Assembly: GCA_965204245.1 (NCBI GenBank)
Contig: CBDBED010000013.1
Span: 62,001 to 126,000, forward strand
Origin: JAAXIE01 sp965204245
GTDB lineage: Bacteria; Chloroflexota; Dehalococcoidia; Lucifugimonadales; JAAXIE01
Direction of reading: 5' to 3'
DNA: 64,000 nucleotides
The first letter of the stretch is position 1. Every line of letters starts with the position of its first letter. This document shows, piece by piece, positions 41,977-51,947 of this stretch. The notes under the pieces are model-generated. The model did no database searches. It was not told the origin of the DNA and saw only the letters and a list, made by a program, of their open reading frames with translations. The position numbers and the translations under genes were made by a program.

Positions 41977-42681
41977 CTACTCCGGCGCGACCAACTCCCC
42001 ATCGGCCAGCTCTATTACACGGCTACTAATCTCCGCAAGATGCAGGTCGTGAGAAGCGGCGATGACTGTGACGCCTCTTTGCGACGTGATCTCCCGCAGA
42101 ATCTCCGATATCGCCGAAGCCGTGCTGCTATCCAGTTCTCCCGTGGGTTCGTCAGCAAATACCACTTGAGGGTTGGACACCAAGGCCCGTGCAATCGCTA
42201 CCCGTTGCTGTTCCCCGCCCGACAGTTCATACGGACGGTGTCGGCTCCGTGGCCCCAGTCCCACCAACTCCAGCGCATCCAACGCACGTCGCCGACGCTC
42301 ACGCCAAGACACGCCACCTATGTGCAATGGCAACTCCACGTTCTCATACGCAGACAAGAGCGGCATCAGCCCGAAAGACTGGAATACGAATCCTATCTTG
42401 TGCCGCCGCAACTCCACCAACGCCGACTCGGATATGGCCGACAAATCTTGTCCGTCGAATACCACATGGCCCGACGTAGGTCGGTCCAACCCCGCCATCA
42501 GGTTGAGTAAGGTGGTTTTCCCTGATCCCGACCGGCCAGTGACCGCGATGAACTCCCCGGAGAAGACCTCCAAGCTTACCTCGTGTAGTGCCACCACCCT
42601 CTGGTCTCCCGAACCAAAAGCCCGCGAAACTCCTTGGGCCGCAATGAGAGAAGGCGCGGTCCCGTTCAAATGTGTGGTCAC
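41977..42681 (-). CDS. ABC transporter ATP-binding protein (LolD/MacB type)
   Basis: 234 aa. Walker A GRSGSGKTTLLN, Q-loop FVFQSFGLMPLLSAYENV, signature LSGGEQQRVAIARALV, Walker B VVFADEPTGELDS, H-loop ASHD. The VFADEPTGELDS block is that of the MacB/LolD/FtsE group, whose permeases have FtsX domains, as do the two large permeases upstream. Its start overlaps the previous ATPase's stop (ATGA), so the two ATPases are translated together and probably form a heterodimer, or each serves one permease. Confidence 0.93.
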   Translation of the reverse strand: MTTHLNGTAPSLIAAQGVSRAFGSGDQRVVALHEVSLEVFSGEFIAVTGRSGSGKTTLLNLMAGLDRPTSGHVVFDGQDLSAISESALVELRRHKIGFVFQSFGLMPLLSAYENVELPLHIGGVSWRERRRRALDALELVGLGPRSRHRPYELSGGEQQRVAIARALVSNPQVVFADEPTGELDSSTASAISEILREITSQRGVTVIAASHDLHLAEISSRVIELADGELVAPE

Positions 42682-43625
42682 CGTTCCTCCGGCGGCGACT
42701 GCGGAGAGCTTTGCCCTGGAATTGTGCTGGGCGGCTCCAAGGTAACGATGCGCTCCTCTATATCCGCCTTGGCCAACCCTTGAAGGCGCATCTGCGCCAT
42801 GTAGTCTTGGGGTAGCTGCAAACGACCCGCCCCATCCACCACAATGTACTCCCTCAGCACGTTCTCCCCGTCTTTCTGGAAGGTGGGTTCGAGGAAGCTC
42901 TCCGAACTTATGCGTCCATCGCGAATGTGTATCACCCGGTCCACATGCTCCGCCACCCCAGGGTAATGGGTAACCACGACCACAGTAGTACCGAACAACT
43001 GGTTGATGCGACGCATCAGGTCGAAGATACGGTTGGCGTTCTCCGTATCCAGTTCCCCAGTGGGCTCATCCGCCAGCAGCAACGGCGGGGAATTGGCGAG
43101 AGCCACCCCTATCGCCACTCGCTGCTGCTCCCCTCCCGAAAGTTGCTGTGGGTACCTGTCTCCCTTGTCCGTCATGTCCAAAGCCGCCAGCAGCTCCAAG
43201 CTGCGCCTGTGCCTCGAGGCAATGTCTGCCCCCGACAGCGCCAGAGGTAGTTCGATGTTGTCTTGCGCCGTCAGATATGGCACCAGATTGCGCCCCGTAG
43301 CCTGCCACACAAAACCCACCTCCAAGCGACGATAGCGCACCAGTTCCGTATCAGGCATGTTCAACAGGTCGCGGTCCCCCACCATCACTTGACCCGCCGA
43401 TGGACGGTCCAGCCCAGACAGCACGTTCAGCAAGGTGCTCTTTCCGCTGCCGCTGACCCCAACGATCGCCGCCACCTCGCCCGTGCGTACCGTCAGGTCC
43501 ACGCCTCTCAGGGCCACCACCTCCAATTCGGCACGCTTGTATATCTTGAACAGGTCGCGGCACAGGATATAAGGCCTTCGGGCCTCAACCTCGCTCTCGG
43601 CCTCCAGTGGGGGCATCTGCGCCAA
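42678..43625 (-). CDS. ABC transporter ATP-binding protein with C-terminal extension
   Basis: 315 aa. Walker A GVSGSGKSTLLN, Q-loop FVWQATGRNLVPYLTAQDNI, signature LSGGEQQRVAIGVALA, Walker B LLLADEPTGELDTEN, H-loop VVVTHYPG. About 70 residues follow the core (LEPTFQKDGENVLREYIVVD and onward), absent from its partner and rich in charged residues; this tail may contact the permease. It lies 34 bp after the 1135-aa permease and overlaps the second ATPase. Confidence 0.92.
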   Translation of the reverse strand: MAQMPPLEAESEVEARRPYILCRDLFKIYKRAELEVVALRGVDLTVRTGEVAAIVGVSGSGKSTLLNVLSGLDRPSAGQVMVGDRDLLNMPDTELVRYRRLEVGFVWQATGRNLVPYLTAQDNIELPLALSGADIASRHRRSLELLAALDMTDKGDRYPQQLSGGEQQRVAIGVALANSPPLLLADEPTGELDTENANRIFDLMRRINQLFGTTVVVVTHYPGVAEHVDRVIHIRDGRISSESFLEPTFQKDGENVLREYIVVDGAGRLQLPQDYMAQMRLQGLAKADIEERIVTLEPPSTIPGQSSPQSPPEER

Positions 43626-43659
43626 GAAATACTCCTTCAGCAGTCTCGATTAACAGTCA

Positions 43660-46600
43660 TTAGGCTTCGCCCATCCGAAGCACCCTCTGCACCTCCATAC
43701 GGGAGGTCAGCCACGAGAGCCACAGGAAGCTGGCCAAGGCCGCGCCTACCAACATTGCATAGGATGCTATAAGCGTGTTCCAGTCGGTCTGCAAGATCAT
43801 CGGTGGCGTTACGCGGGCCCCCTCCTCCGCCACCTCCAGCAGAGGCAGGATGCTGCTGCCAATCTGCTGGCCAACCCATGTGCCTAGCGCCATTCCAAAG
43901 ACTACCACAACCAGTAGGGAGAACCACACGGCAGCGTTCAACTGGGCAGTCGAGAAGCCCAGTGTCCGTAGAACCGCCAACTCGGTGCGTCTCTCCTGGG
44001 TATCCAAATATGAGAATAAGACCACCCCGGACACACCCGCAACCACCAACGCTAGGAACATCAGCACAATAAGCCCCCGCCAGCCCGCGCTGATTAGTGG
44101 CGTATCCACCCGTGCACTGACCTCTTCCGTTGCCACCAGCGTGCCTCGCGCCAGCAAGCCCCTTTCCCGCAGAGCAGGCGCAACAAAACCCGCATCTTCT
44201 CCATCGTTGGCCAACGCCATCCACAGTTCGTTGGCTCCCCCTATGGGCCGGGGCGAATGGGCGTTGGCATACTGCACAAAGGCCTGCCTGTCCACCACCG
44301 CAAATGGCCTCTGCCGGGGGTCCTCCAAAGTCGGGAAGAAATCAGCAACGGCCACCGCCTCCACTTGAATCGCGAACTGCGACAAGCCGACATTGAACAC
44401 CTCGCCCTGCTTCCCGCCCGTTTCCTCGAGGAACGAGGGACTTACCAAGGCCCGCAGTGGTCTTTCTGGCGGCCCAGCCCTGATTCCCTTGAGCCCCGCG
44501 CCTCCTGCCGACCAAGTAAAGGCCGCTGTTCCTCCACCGCCCTCTCGAGATATCGAGTCGAAATACTCTAGTTGGTACAACCCGGGACGGGCATAGTCTT
44601 CCAGCGTCTGCCAATCGGCCAGCGACCGCCCGTCCGCCACTGTCGTCGCTCCATTGGCCCCGATAGCGTCTAGCCTTTCTATGAAAATGACCCCAGGTTC
44701 CCCAAAACCCCGGAGTAATGAGACATGTACTGCCAGCAGCGTATAGGGCGGGTATACAGTCGGTGGTTGGTAGGTTTGCCTCCTGAACCTTCGTGTAAGT
44801 GGGATGGGCTCCATATCCGCCTCAAGCTTCTGCCAGCCTGCACGGTTAAGCGTGCCCAGATCCACATCGAAGTGATAACCCCTTGAGTCCTTCAAACGGG
44901 CCTGCAGGTTCGCAAACGAGATTCGACGGTCCGTCCTGAGCCACACTCGCAGCTTCTCCGTATCCCCGGGCAACTCCAACCCGTTGCTTCCAAGAGACGC
45001 AGGGTCTTCCGGCCCTATGCCACCCAGAATCTGTGCTAGCGGCCGCCCGTTGGCGAAGTCGTCCCGGTACCAAGCCGTCTCGCTGAGGTCCGAGGCGTCA
45101 ACCGCCAGAAGAGACAAACGCGTGGCGTTCAGCCCTTGGGACAGCAGGTGCCCGCTGATGCGATAGGCCTCGGCCTCATGGGTCACGACGGCATCCGGCA
45201 TCACCGTGGCCAGGTAATGCTCCTCCATGGGAAAGGTGTCCCCCGAATGGCGCACACGCATGTCCGCTCCCACCTCGTACATGGCCCGTTCCCTCTGGCT
45301 CCGTTCCAGAGTGGAACTGAAGGAGCTTCCGATCACCCCTAGGGCCGTGGCCAAGGCCACCAGCACCACCAATGCCCCAGGCACCACAGGGTCCCGGGAT
45401 ACACGCCTCAGTCCTTGCGTCAACCAGGGCGGCGCCACGGGTCCCGTCACCAGTGCCAGGGTACGCATGACCAACGGGAAGAGGCGCATCACCAACAGTC
45501 CCAAGGCCACCAGCCCCAGGACCGGCCCGAGGAGCAAACTGTAGTCCAACTCCAAGCCACCGCCTATGGGCCGCACCAAGAAAGCCCCGCGCGCCTGTAT
45601 CTGCCACCACAGCAGCCCAATGACAGCGAGCAGCGCGATATCCAAGTAGTAGCGCTGCAAAAAAGGCGTTGCAGGGGGCCTAGCCCCGGTCTGCCGGTAG
45701 TCCACGATGCTCTGCCGGGCTCCTATCAGCGTGGCGATGGTCAGCACGACTACCGCCACCAAGCCCCCGATGGCCCCCACCAGAAATGAGAGACCCGATG
45801 GGAAAAGGGGTATCAGGTCGCTGACGGGCCCAAAGTCGAAGAACAGTGCTCCCAGCAACCGGGTTAGCAGCAAAGCTAGGAACGGGCCGATGATCATGGC
45901 TGGCACAGCCAGCAACAGCCCCTCGAACGCAGCCAGCAACCCCAACTGCAACGTGGTGGCGCCCCTGCTCTTCAGCATCGATATCTCGCCCGCCCTCGTC
46001 TTCAGCAGCAGTCCCGAAGCCAGCGCTAGGTAGTACATCAGAATTCCGTTCACAAGGAACACCATGAGAAACAAAGGCACCCGTGCCAGCAGAAGCTGCT
46101 CGTCGTAGTCTTCAATCACGGAGTCCAGCCTCGTCGTGGCGGAACCGTTGGAAAGGCCCGACCGCATCCCATGCTCAGCCCCGAGGATGGCCCCTTGAAT
46201 GCTGTCCAGGTCCTTGGTGCGTACCCCGTGCCGGTCAAGGTAGAAGAACCACGTTATTTGGCTGTACAGGTCAGGATATGCCCGTCCCAGCACACTGATC
46301 AGGGCTTTCTCAGTGGTGAACATCGGAACGGTGTCCCACTCATCGTTGTAAAAGCTGAAAGCCCGTTCCGACCCATACCAGAATTCATTCTCAGGGTCCA
46401 AGCGCTGAAACACGCCTACTATGTGGACGGTCACGGTGTCGAAGTGGTCCACGCCGGTAGCCGGAAAAATCTCCATCGTCTGGCCCACGTCCAAGCCGAG
46501 AAACTCCAACCCCTGCGCATCCACCGCCACTTCCAGTTGTCGCTCCGTCCCCGGGTCAATCTCCTCTCCTTCGTAGGGCCAGCGCCCCTCCAGAATCTCA

Positions 46601-47067
46601 ACCCGGTCCGGGGTCATGCCGGTCATGTGCTGCACTTTGCCCCGTGGACGTTCAGGGCTGTCTATCCCCAAGTGTGGATGCCCCGAGAAATAAAACGTCG
46701 ACGTCTGCACCAACCGTGCCTCGTCCGCCAGGTACGGCAGGAAGCGATAGGCCACCTCCGTCTGCATCACGTACAGGGCTGTGGCGTAGTCGTTCTCCAC
46801 CAGTGGGTCGCCGTCCGGATTGTCCAGCCCGTAGAAGCTGCGGGCCGTGATGTTGGTATCCTCGTGTGGGGCTTCATCCAAGGCATTGCGCAGGGCCGCC
46901 TCAGCCAGCAAATTGGAAAACGCCAAGCTGCTCGATACCAGCGATATGGCCAGCAGTATCCCCAGGAAAAGGGTCAGCTCCAGTCCCCAGTTGGCCAGCG
47001 CACGGCGCGCAGCCACATTCCATCCTAGGTTCAGGAGCGAGGTCATGCCGGAACCGCGGAACAGCAT
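43660..47067 (-). CDS. Giant FtsX-domain ABC permease (1135 aa)
   Basis: 1135 aa. N-terminal span (ELTLFLGILLAISLVSSSLAF), a ~290-residue outer domain of MacB type, a central cluster of spans (VPLFLMVFLVNGILMYYLALAS through ALVVLVALATALGVIGSSF), a second large outer domain, and three C-terminal spans (GLIVLMFLALVVAGVSGVVLF to the end). Two FtsX repeats therefore sit in one chain, the ABC3/LolCE-like layout. Such machines move lipids or peptides outward or drive surface enzymes. It begins 1 bp after the stop of the second permease and is followed by two ATPases. Confidence 0.88.
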   Translation of the reverse strand: MLFRGSGMTSLLNLGWNVAARRALANWGLELTLFLGILLAISLVSSSLAFSNLLAEAALRNALDEAPHEDTNITARSFYGLDNPDGDPLVENDYATALYVMQTEVAYRFLPYLADEARLVQTSTFYFSGHPHLGIDSPERPRGKVQHMTGMTPDRVEILEGRWPYEGEEIDPGTERQLEVAVDAQGLEFLGLDVGQTMEIFPATGVDHFDTVTVHIVGVFQRLDPENEFWYGSERAFSFYNDEWDTVPMFTTEKALISVLGRAYPDLYSQITWFFYLDRHGVRTKDLDSIQGAILGAEHGMRSGLSNGSATTRLDSVIEDYDEQLLLARVPLFLMVFLVNGILMYYLALASGLLLKTRAGEISMLKSRGATTLQLGLLAAFEGLLLAVPAMIIGPFLALLLTRLLGALFFDFGPVSDLIPLFPSGLSFLVGAIGGLVAVVVLTIATLIGARQSIVDYRQTGARPPATPFLQRYYLDIALLAVIGLLWWQIQARGAFLVRPIGGGLELDYSLLLGPVLGLVALGLLVMRLFPLVMRTLALVTGPVAPPWLTQGLRRVSRDPVVPGALVVLVALATALGVIGSSFSSTLERSQRERAMYEVGADMRVRHSGDTFPMEEHYLATVMPDAVVTHEAEAYRISGHLLSQGLNATRLSLLAVDASDLSETAWYRDDFANGRPLAQILGGIGPEDPASLGSNGLELPGDTEKLRVWLRTDRRISFANLQARLKDSRGYHFDVDLGTLNRAGWQKLEADMEPIPLTRRFRRQTYQPPTVYPPYTLLAVHVSLLRGFGEPGVIFIERLDAIGANGATTVADGRSLADWQTLEDYARPGLYQLEYFDSISREGGGGTAAFTWSAGGAGLKGIRAGPPERPLRALVSPSFLEETGGKQGEVFNVGLSQFAIQVEAVAVADFFPTLEDPRQRPFAVVDRQAFVQYANAHSPRPIGGANELWMALANDGEDAGFVAPALRERGLLARGTLVATEEVSARVDTPLISAGWRGLIVLMFLALVVAGVSGVVLFSYLDTQERRTELAVLRTLGFSTAQLNAAVWFSLLVVVVFGMALGTWVGQQIGSSILPLLEVAEEGARVTPPMILQTDWNTLIASYAMLVGAALASFLWLSWLTSRMEVQRVLRMGEA

Positions 47068-47068
47068 C

Positions 47069-50000
47069 CTAGGACGTCCTCAACACATCAGCGGGCCTGA
47101 GTCGCGACGCTGTTACGATGGCGATAGCTACTGCCAGCGCCAGGGCAAAGGCCAGTTCCGCAAAGGTGAGGCCGATCAGCCATGCATGGGCAGTGATTTC
47201 CATCGGAGGCACCAGGTCCCGCCCTGTCGGTGTAATGTCCAGATAACTGAGCACCCAAGGCCCAAGGAACAACCCCAAGGCCACCCCAGCCCCAATGCCC
47301 AGCGCGGCCACTACCATTCGCTCCAGCACCAAGCTCATCATGAGATGTCGCGTAGAAAGCCCAAGTGCCCCTACCACCGTCAGGTCCATCCTCCCCCGGT
47401 ACACCGATATAGCAGCATGCGCCCCCAGCACCAAAATGGCCGCCACTGCCATCGCGCTGACACTGAGGATTGTGAGGCCTCCCCATCCGCCCCCAGCCAG
47501 CGGGTCCCGCTGTGCCCGGTCCACTGATGCCTCCCTGTCCCTTATCAGCGCCGAGGGAGGAAGCTCTTGCCGTAGGGCCTGCACCGCTTCTTCTCGGTCT
47601 TGTCCCTCGTGCAGGGATATCCAGAACTCGTGCGGACGCTTCAGGTTGCCGCCCGGAATCCGGTCCAGATAAGCGGCATACGACTCCAATGGAACGATGA
47701 CGAATGGACGCACACCCGGCGTCAGAGTCGGGAAGAACTCGGTGGTGTCTTGTATTACTATCGGCACGCGGCGTTCGTCTATCTCCGCGACTGTTTCGGT
47801 GCCAGCATCCAGACTGGGGCCCCCTATGGCCGGTATCGGCCACGGTCCCGGTGGTACTACCAAGCCCCGCACCGCTGACGTCAGAGCCTCTTCCCACGAC
47901 AGCGTCAGCATGGTCCGCCCGCCCTCTTCCTCGTCATCCGGGAGCACATGCTCAACCATGTCCCTCTCAGGGCCTCCTTGGTTCATGGCCCCCCACAAAC
48001 CCGGTTCATCGAAGGACTCCACCACCAGCCCTGCCGGATTTATCCCCGGTCCTTTCACCGTTATCTCATCAATGCTGAGGCTGCCGGGAGGCGTCTGGCT
48101 GAACGAGGTGCGACTCATGAAAATTGCAACGATGTTGTAAGGCGGAACGAAGGAGGGCGATTCTGTAGGCAGAACCGTCTCCAAGTATGTCCAACCAGCC
48201 TTGCCATCGGGGTCGTCCAAGTCCTCCGCCCGCGGCAGGTTGCCCCAGCGGACGTCCCGCCGGAAGCCCCGGGAATCGGTCAACCGCGCCCACACACGCA
48301 CATCCCTGCCCGTGGGATCGACCCCCAGATTCTCACCCCTTGCCCAGACGCCCAGCCGTTGCGCCTCCAGCGGCAGCGGAATGCCCTCGCGTGGGTCCCG
48401 GTCAGCCCCTAGAAAACGAAAGTCCGGTGGACGCAAGGGAATCAGCAGTTCATCCAGTTCCTTGTCCGCAAAGCTCTTGCGGAACCAAGCCGTCTCCGCC
48501 ATCGTGGGCGGGTCAATTACCAAGGCAGTAGCAGGCGAGATCGCAAAGCCGTCGTACAGCAGCAGCCCTTCCCGTATCATCGGGCTCACTACCCGCGGTA
48601 CTTGCGACTCCGCCAGCAACCGGCCCGCCGCTGGGTTCAGTGGGTTCGCCGATACCACCACCTCCCCGCCAATGGCATACTGCCGTTGCTCCCTCTGGCT
48701 CTGCGATAAACTAGACTGGAAGACCGCGCCGAAAACGCCCAGCGCCGATGCCATCATCAGTATGATAACCAGTGACCCATAGGGCAGCGGGTCTCGGGCG
48801 ATTCGCGACAGGCTCAGCCCTATCCAAGCCGGCCCAGCCCGGTCGGAGACCAATGCCAGAAAGCGGACCAATAGCGGCATCACCCTCAGCATCAGAAGCG
48901 CCGCTGTCAGCACCACCAGCGCAGGCCCGAACAGGAGCGTCGGGTCCACATCCAGTGCCCGCCCCAGCAAATCCCTGTCCAAAAAGCCTCCGCGCCCCTG
49001 GATCTGCCACCACAGCAACCCCAAAGCCCCCACGGCCAAAAAGTCGATGTAGTAGCGTTGCAGGAAAGGCACGCTGGGCGGTCGGGCCCGCTCCCGCATG
49101 TAGTCCACCAGCCCAAGCCTCATCAACCGTATCTCCGACAGGAGCAGCACTAACAGGCTCAGGATTCCTCCCACCGCAGCTAGTATGTACGCCTCCGCCG
49201 TCAGTCCGATGACCAGAGGTTCCTGTGCCCCTATCTGCAGTGGGTTGATGGTCCGCGCCAGTATCCCCCGCACTGCGAGCAGGGCCAGTAGCGGCCCTAT
49301 TGCTATAGCCACCGCGGCTATCACGCACTCGGCAGCTATCAGCAGCCCGCCGATCTGCAGGGCGCTGGCCCCGCGGCTGCGGAGCAGGCTGGCCTCCTCC
49401 CTCCGCCGGGCCGAAAGAAACCCCGTAGCCACCGCAAGGAAATAGAGCGTAACCAACGCCACCAGGGATATGAACAGGAAGAGAGGCACACGGGCTAGCG
49501 TCAGCTTGCGTTCATATTCCGCGAACTTGTTTTCCAGCCCGCTGGTGATGATGGAACGAGGATAGACCCGGTTGATCTCTAACTCCAGATTGTGGAGAGC
49601 ATCCAGCGTGGGTTCAATATCGGCCGTGGTAAGGCTGGCGACATCCAGATAGAAGTAATACCCAAAGTTGCCAACGATAGTGGGATATTTCCGTCCCAGT
49701 CCTCCGAAAAAGTCCTGCTCCCGCAGGAAAAAAGGCACCACAATGGGCTCCGCGCCCGTGATGTCAAAATAGGACGTGTAACCCATCCAGAACTCATCTC
49801 GCCGGTTGATCGGCTCGGCTGTCCCGACTATGTGCAGCGTGATGCGCTCCTCGGGCGTGGCAAAAAAAGGCAGCAGATTCACCTCGTCGCCTATGCGCAG
49901 TCCGAGACCCCCTGCCGCGCTGCTCCCCATAACCGTCTCCATGACCACACCCTTGTCATGAAGCATCGGCTCCTCCTGTGGCCACCTCCCCCCGACCAGC

Positions 50001-50425
50001 CTCGAATGCTCCTCGAACCCGGTGAGGAAGAACATGCGGGCAAGGGGGTCGTCCGGTTCAGCCGCGCGTATCTGAGGACCGACCAGCATCGGCATCTGGG
50101 GAGGCACATTGCCGAACCGCTGCCTGTCCTGCGTCAGGTGACCCAACCGATTGCTTGCAACCCTCTCCACCACCTCCCGCTGCCTCGGATATTCCCCCCG
50201 CGCCAGGGGTCGGTCCTGCACCAGCACCTGCGCGTTTAGTACCCATTTCACCGTTGAAGCGAGCGTGTGGCGCAAGCCGCCTTCCGAGAGGGCTTGGGAA
50301 TAAACGGCCCCCATCGACAGGACGGTGGCAGCGGCCAAAATGCCAAAGGCGCTTACGGCAAGAAGCTGCCAAGACGACCTGAGCCGTCGGGGTAGCAGCC
50401 ACAGCAATAACCGCAGCGAGTTCAT
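47069..50425 (-). CDS. Giant FtsX-domain ABC permease (1118 aa)
   Basis: 1118 aa with the same layout as its neighbour: N-terminal span (LLAVSAFGILAAATVLSMGAVY), outer domain, central spans (FLFISLVALVTLYFLAVATGF onward; YYIDFLAVGALGLLWWQIQGRGG is nearly the same as in the other permease), second outer domain and C-terminal spans (ALGIGAGVALGLFLGPWVLSYL). The two are paralogues and probably form a heterodimer with the two ATPases. It is the first gene of the four-gene transporter unit; 64 bp separate it from gcvPB upstream on the same strand. Confidence 0.88.
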   Translation of the reverse strand: MNSLRLLLWLLPRRLRSSWQLLAVSAFGILAAATVLSMGAVYSQALSEGGLRHTLASTVKWVLNAQVLVQDRPLARGEYPRQREVVERVASNRLGHLTQDRQRFGNVPPQMPMLVGPQIRAAEPDDPLARMFFLTGFEEHSRLVGGRWPQEEPMLHDKGVVMETVMGSSAAGGLGLRIGDEVNLLPFFATPEERITLHIVGTAEPINRRDEFWMGYTSYFDITGAEPIVVPFFLREQDFFGGLGRKYPTIVGNFGYYFYLDVASLTTADIEPTLDALHNLELEINRVYPRSIITSGLENKFAEYERKLTLARVPLFLFISLVALVTLYFLAVATGFLSARRREEASLLRSRGASALQIGGLLIAAECVIAAVAIAIGPLLALLAVRGILARTINPLQIGAQEPLVIGLTAEAYILAAVGGILSLLVLLLSEIRLMRLGLVDYMRERARPPSVPFLQRYYIDFLAVGALGLLWWQIQGRGGFLDRDLLGRALDVDPTLLFGPALVVLTAALLMLRVMPLLVRFLALVSDRAGPAWIGLSLSRIARDPLPYGSLVIILMMASALGVFGAVFQSSLSQSQREQRQYAIGGEVVVSANPLNPAAGRLLAESQVPRVVSPMIREGLLLYDGFAISPATALVIDPPTMAETAWFRKSFADKELDELLIPLRPPDFRFLGADRDPREGIPLPLEAQRLGVWARGENLGVDPTGRDVRVWARLTDSRGFRRDVRWGNLPRAEDLDDPDGKAGWTYLETVLPTESPSFVPPYNIVAIFMSRTSFSQTPPGSLSIDEITVKGPGINPAGLVVESFDEPGLWGAMNQGGPERDMVEHVLPDDEEEGGRTMLTLSWEEALTSAVRGLVVPPGPWPIPAIGGPSLDAGTETVAEIDERRVPIVIQDTTEFFPTLTPGVRPFVIVPLESYAAYLDRIPGGNLKRPHEFWISLHEGQDREEAVQALRQELPPSALIRDREASVDRAQRDPLAGGGWGGLTILSVSAMAVAAILVLGAHAAISVYRGRMDLTVVGALGLSTRHLMMSLVLERMVVAALGIGAGVALGLFLGPWVLSYLDITPTGRDLVPPMEITAHAWLIGLTFAELAFALALAVAIAIVTASRLRPADVLRTS

Positions 50426-50489
50426 CCTCTAGCGCAAGGGCCCCTTCCTCGCCAATCGAGGCAGGATAAAAGTCCGGAAAGGGTAGCTG

Positions 50490-51947
50490 TTAGGGAGCCT
50501 GCCAGCGCAGGTTGGGCCGTCGCGATGCCGTGGCTTCGTCCAAGCGGGAGACCGGCGTGTTATGCGGGGCAGTCTTGACGGTGTCCGGGTCCTCTTCCAC
50601 CTCGCCGGCAATGTCCCTCATCGCTTGGATAAAGGCATCCAGCGTCTCCTTGGTCTCCGTCTCCGTGGGTTCGATCATCAGAGCTTCATGGACGATCAGC
50701 GGGAAATACATCGTCGGAGCATGGAAACCATAGTCCAGCAGCCTCTTCGCGATGTCCAGCCCCTTCACTCCTGTGGGAGTCTGCGCCTTGGCCGAGAAAA
50801 TCACTTCGTGCATGCAGGTGCGGTCATAGGGCAAATCGAACGTATCCCGCAGCGATGCCAGCAGGTAGTTCGCGTGCAGCACGGCGTCCCCCGATACCTG
50901 CCTCAGCCCCGTGTTCCCCAGCGTTCGTATGTACGAATAAGCCCGCACCAGCACCCCGAAATTACCATGGTGGCCGCTGAGCTTCCCAATGCTCATTTCG
51001 GGCCGGACTAGCGAATAACCATCACCGTTCCTCTCTACCACCGGCGTCGGTAGATAGGGAAGCAGCGTCTCCCCAACACACACGGGCCCTGCGCCCGGCC
51101 CGCCTCCACCGTGCGGCGTGCTGAAGGTCTTGTGCAGGTTTAGGTGTACCACATCGAAGCCGAGATGGGCCGGCTTTGCCCTTCCCAGCATGGCGTTCAT
51201 GTTAGCCCCATCCCCATATACCAAGCCCCCGGCGTGGTGCACCGTCTCGCACAACCCCAGGATATTCGTATCGAACAGTCCCAGCGTATTCGGCAGGGTC
51301 AACATAACCGCTGCTAAACGGTCGTCCGCCACATCCTCCAACGCCCGCACATCCATGTTCCCGTCATCATCGGAGGCAACCGACACCACGTCGAACCCAG
51401 CCATCGCCGCCGACGCGGGGTTGGTTCCATGGGCGCTATCTGGGATGGCGACGACGTTCCGCTGCCCCTCTCCCCGGTTCCGCAAGCAGGCCCTCACCAT
51501 CAACATGCCAGCCAGTTCTCCATGCGCACCCGCTAGCGGCGCGAGACTGACCCCGGTCATCCCTGTGATTTCCGCAAGATACCCCTGAAGCTCATGCATC
51601 AACCCCAACGCCCCTTGCACCGTGTCATCGGTCTGGGACGGATGCACCCGCGCCATGCCTGGCATGAACGCCATCTCGTCGTTGATCTTCGGGTTGTACT
51701 TCATGCTGCAACTACCCAAAGGATAGAAGGTCGTATCTATCCCGAAGTTCCGCTGGCTCAGCAGTGTGAAATAACGCACCACTTGCGGCTCCGTCACCTC
51801 TGGCAGCAGCAAATCTTCCCGCACCAGAGATGCATCGGGAAGCTCATGCACTGGCACGTCCAGCGGAGGCAGCACGGCGCCCACCCGGCCCGGCACGCTC
51901 TGCTCCATCAGCAGAGGCAGGCTATCGGCGGTGATTGCTTGGCTCAT
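50490..51947 (-). CDS. gcvPB: Glycine dehydrogenase (decarboxylating) subunit 2
   Basis: 485 aa, the PLP-carrying half of the split P-protein of the glycine cleavage system. PLP Lys lies in VHLNLHKTFSTPHGGGGPG. Other blocks: FYPLGSCSMKYNPKIN, HGTNPASAAMAGFDVV and GANMNAMLGRAKP. It decarboxylates glycine and loads aminomethyl onto lipoyl-GcvH. It overlaps the gcvPA stop by 4 bp. No gcvH gene is present in the window, so the carrier must be elsewhere. Confidence 0.96.
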   Translation of the reverse strand: MSQAITADSLPLLMEQSVPGRVGAVLPPLDVPVHELPDASLVREDLLLPEVTEPQVVRYFTLLSQRNFGIDTTFYPLGSCSMKYNPKINDEMAFMPGMARVHPSQTDDTVQGALGLMHELQGYLAEITGMTGVSLAPLAGAHGELAGMLMVRACLRNRGEGQRNVVAIPDSAHGTNPASAAMAGFDVVSVASDDDGNMDVRALEDVADDRLAAVMLTLPNTLGLFDTNILGLCETVHHAGGLVYGDGANMNAMLGRAKPAHLGFDVVHLNLHKTFSTPHGGGGPGAGPVCVGETLLPYLPTPVVERNGDGYSLVRPEMSIGKLSGHHGNFGVLVRAYSYIRTLGNTGLRQVSGDAVLHANYLLASLRDTFDLPYDRTCMHEVIFSAKAQTPTGVKGLDIAKRLLDYGFHAPTMYFPLIVHEALMIEPTETETKETLDAFIQAMRDIAGEVEEDPDTVKTAPHNTPVSRLDEATASRRPNLRWQAP

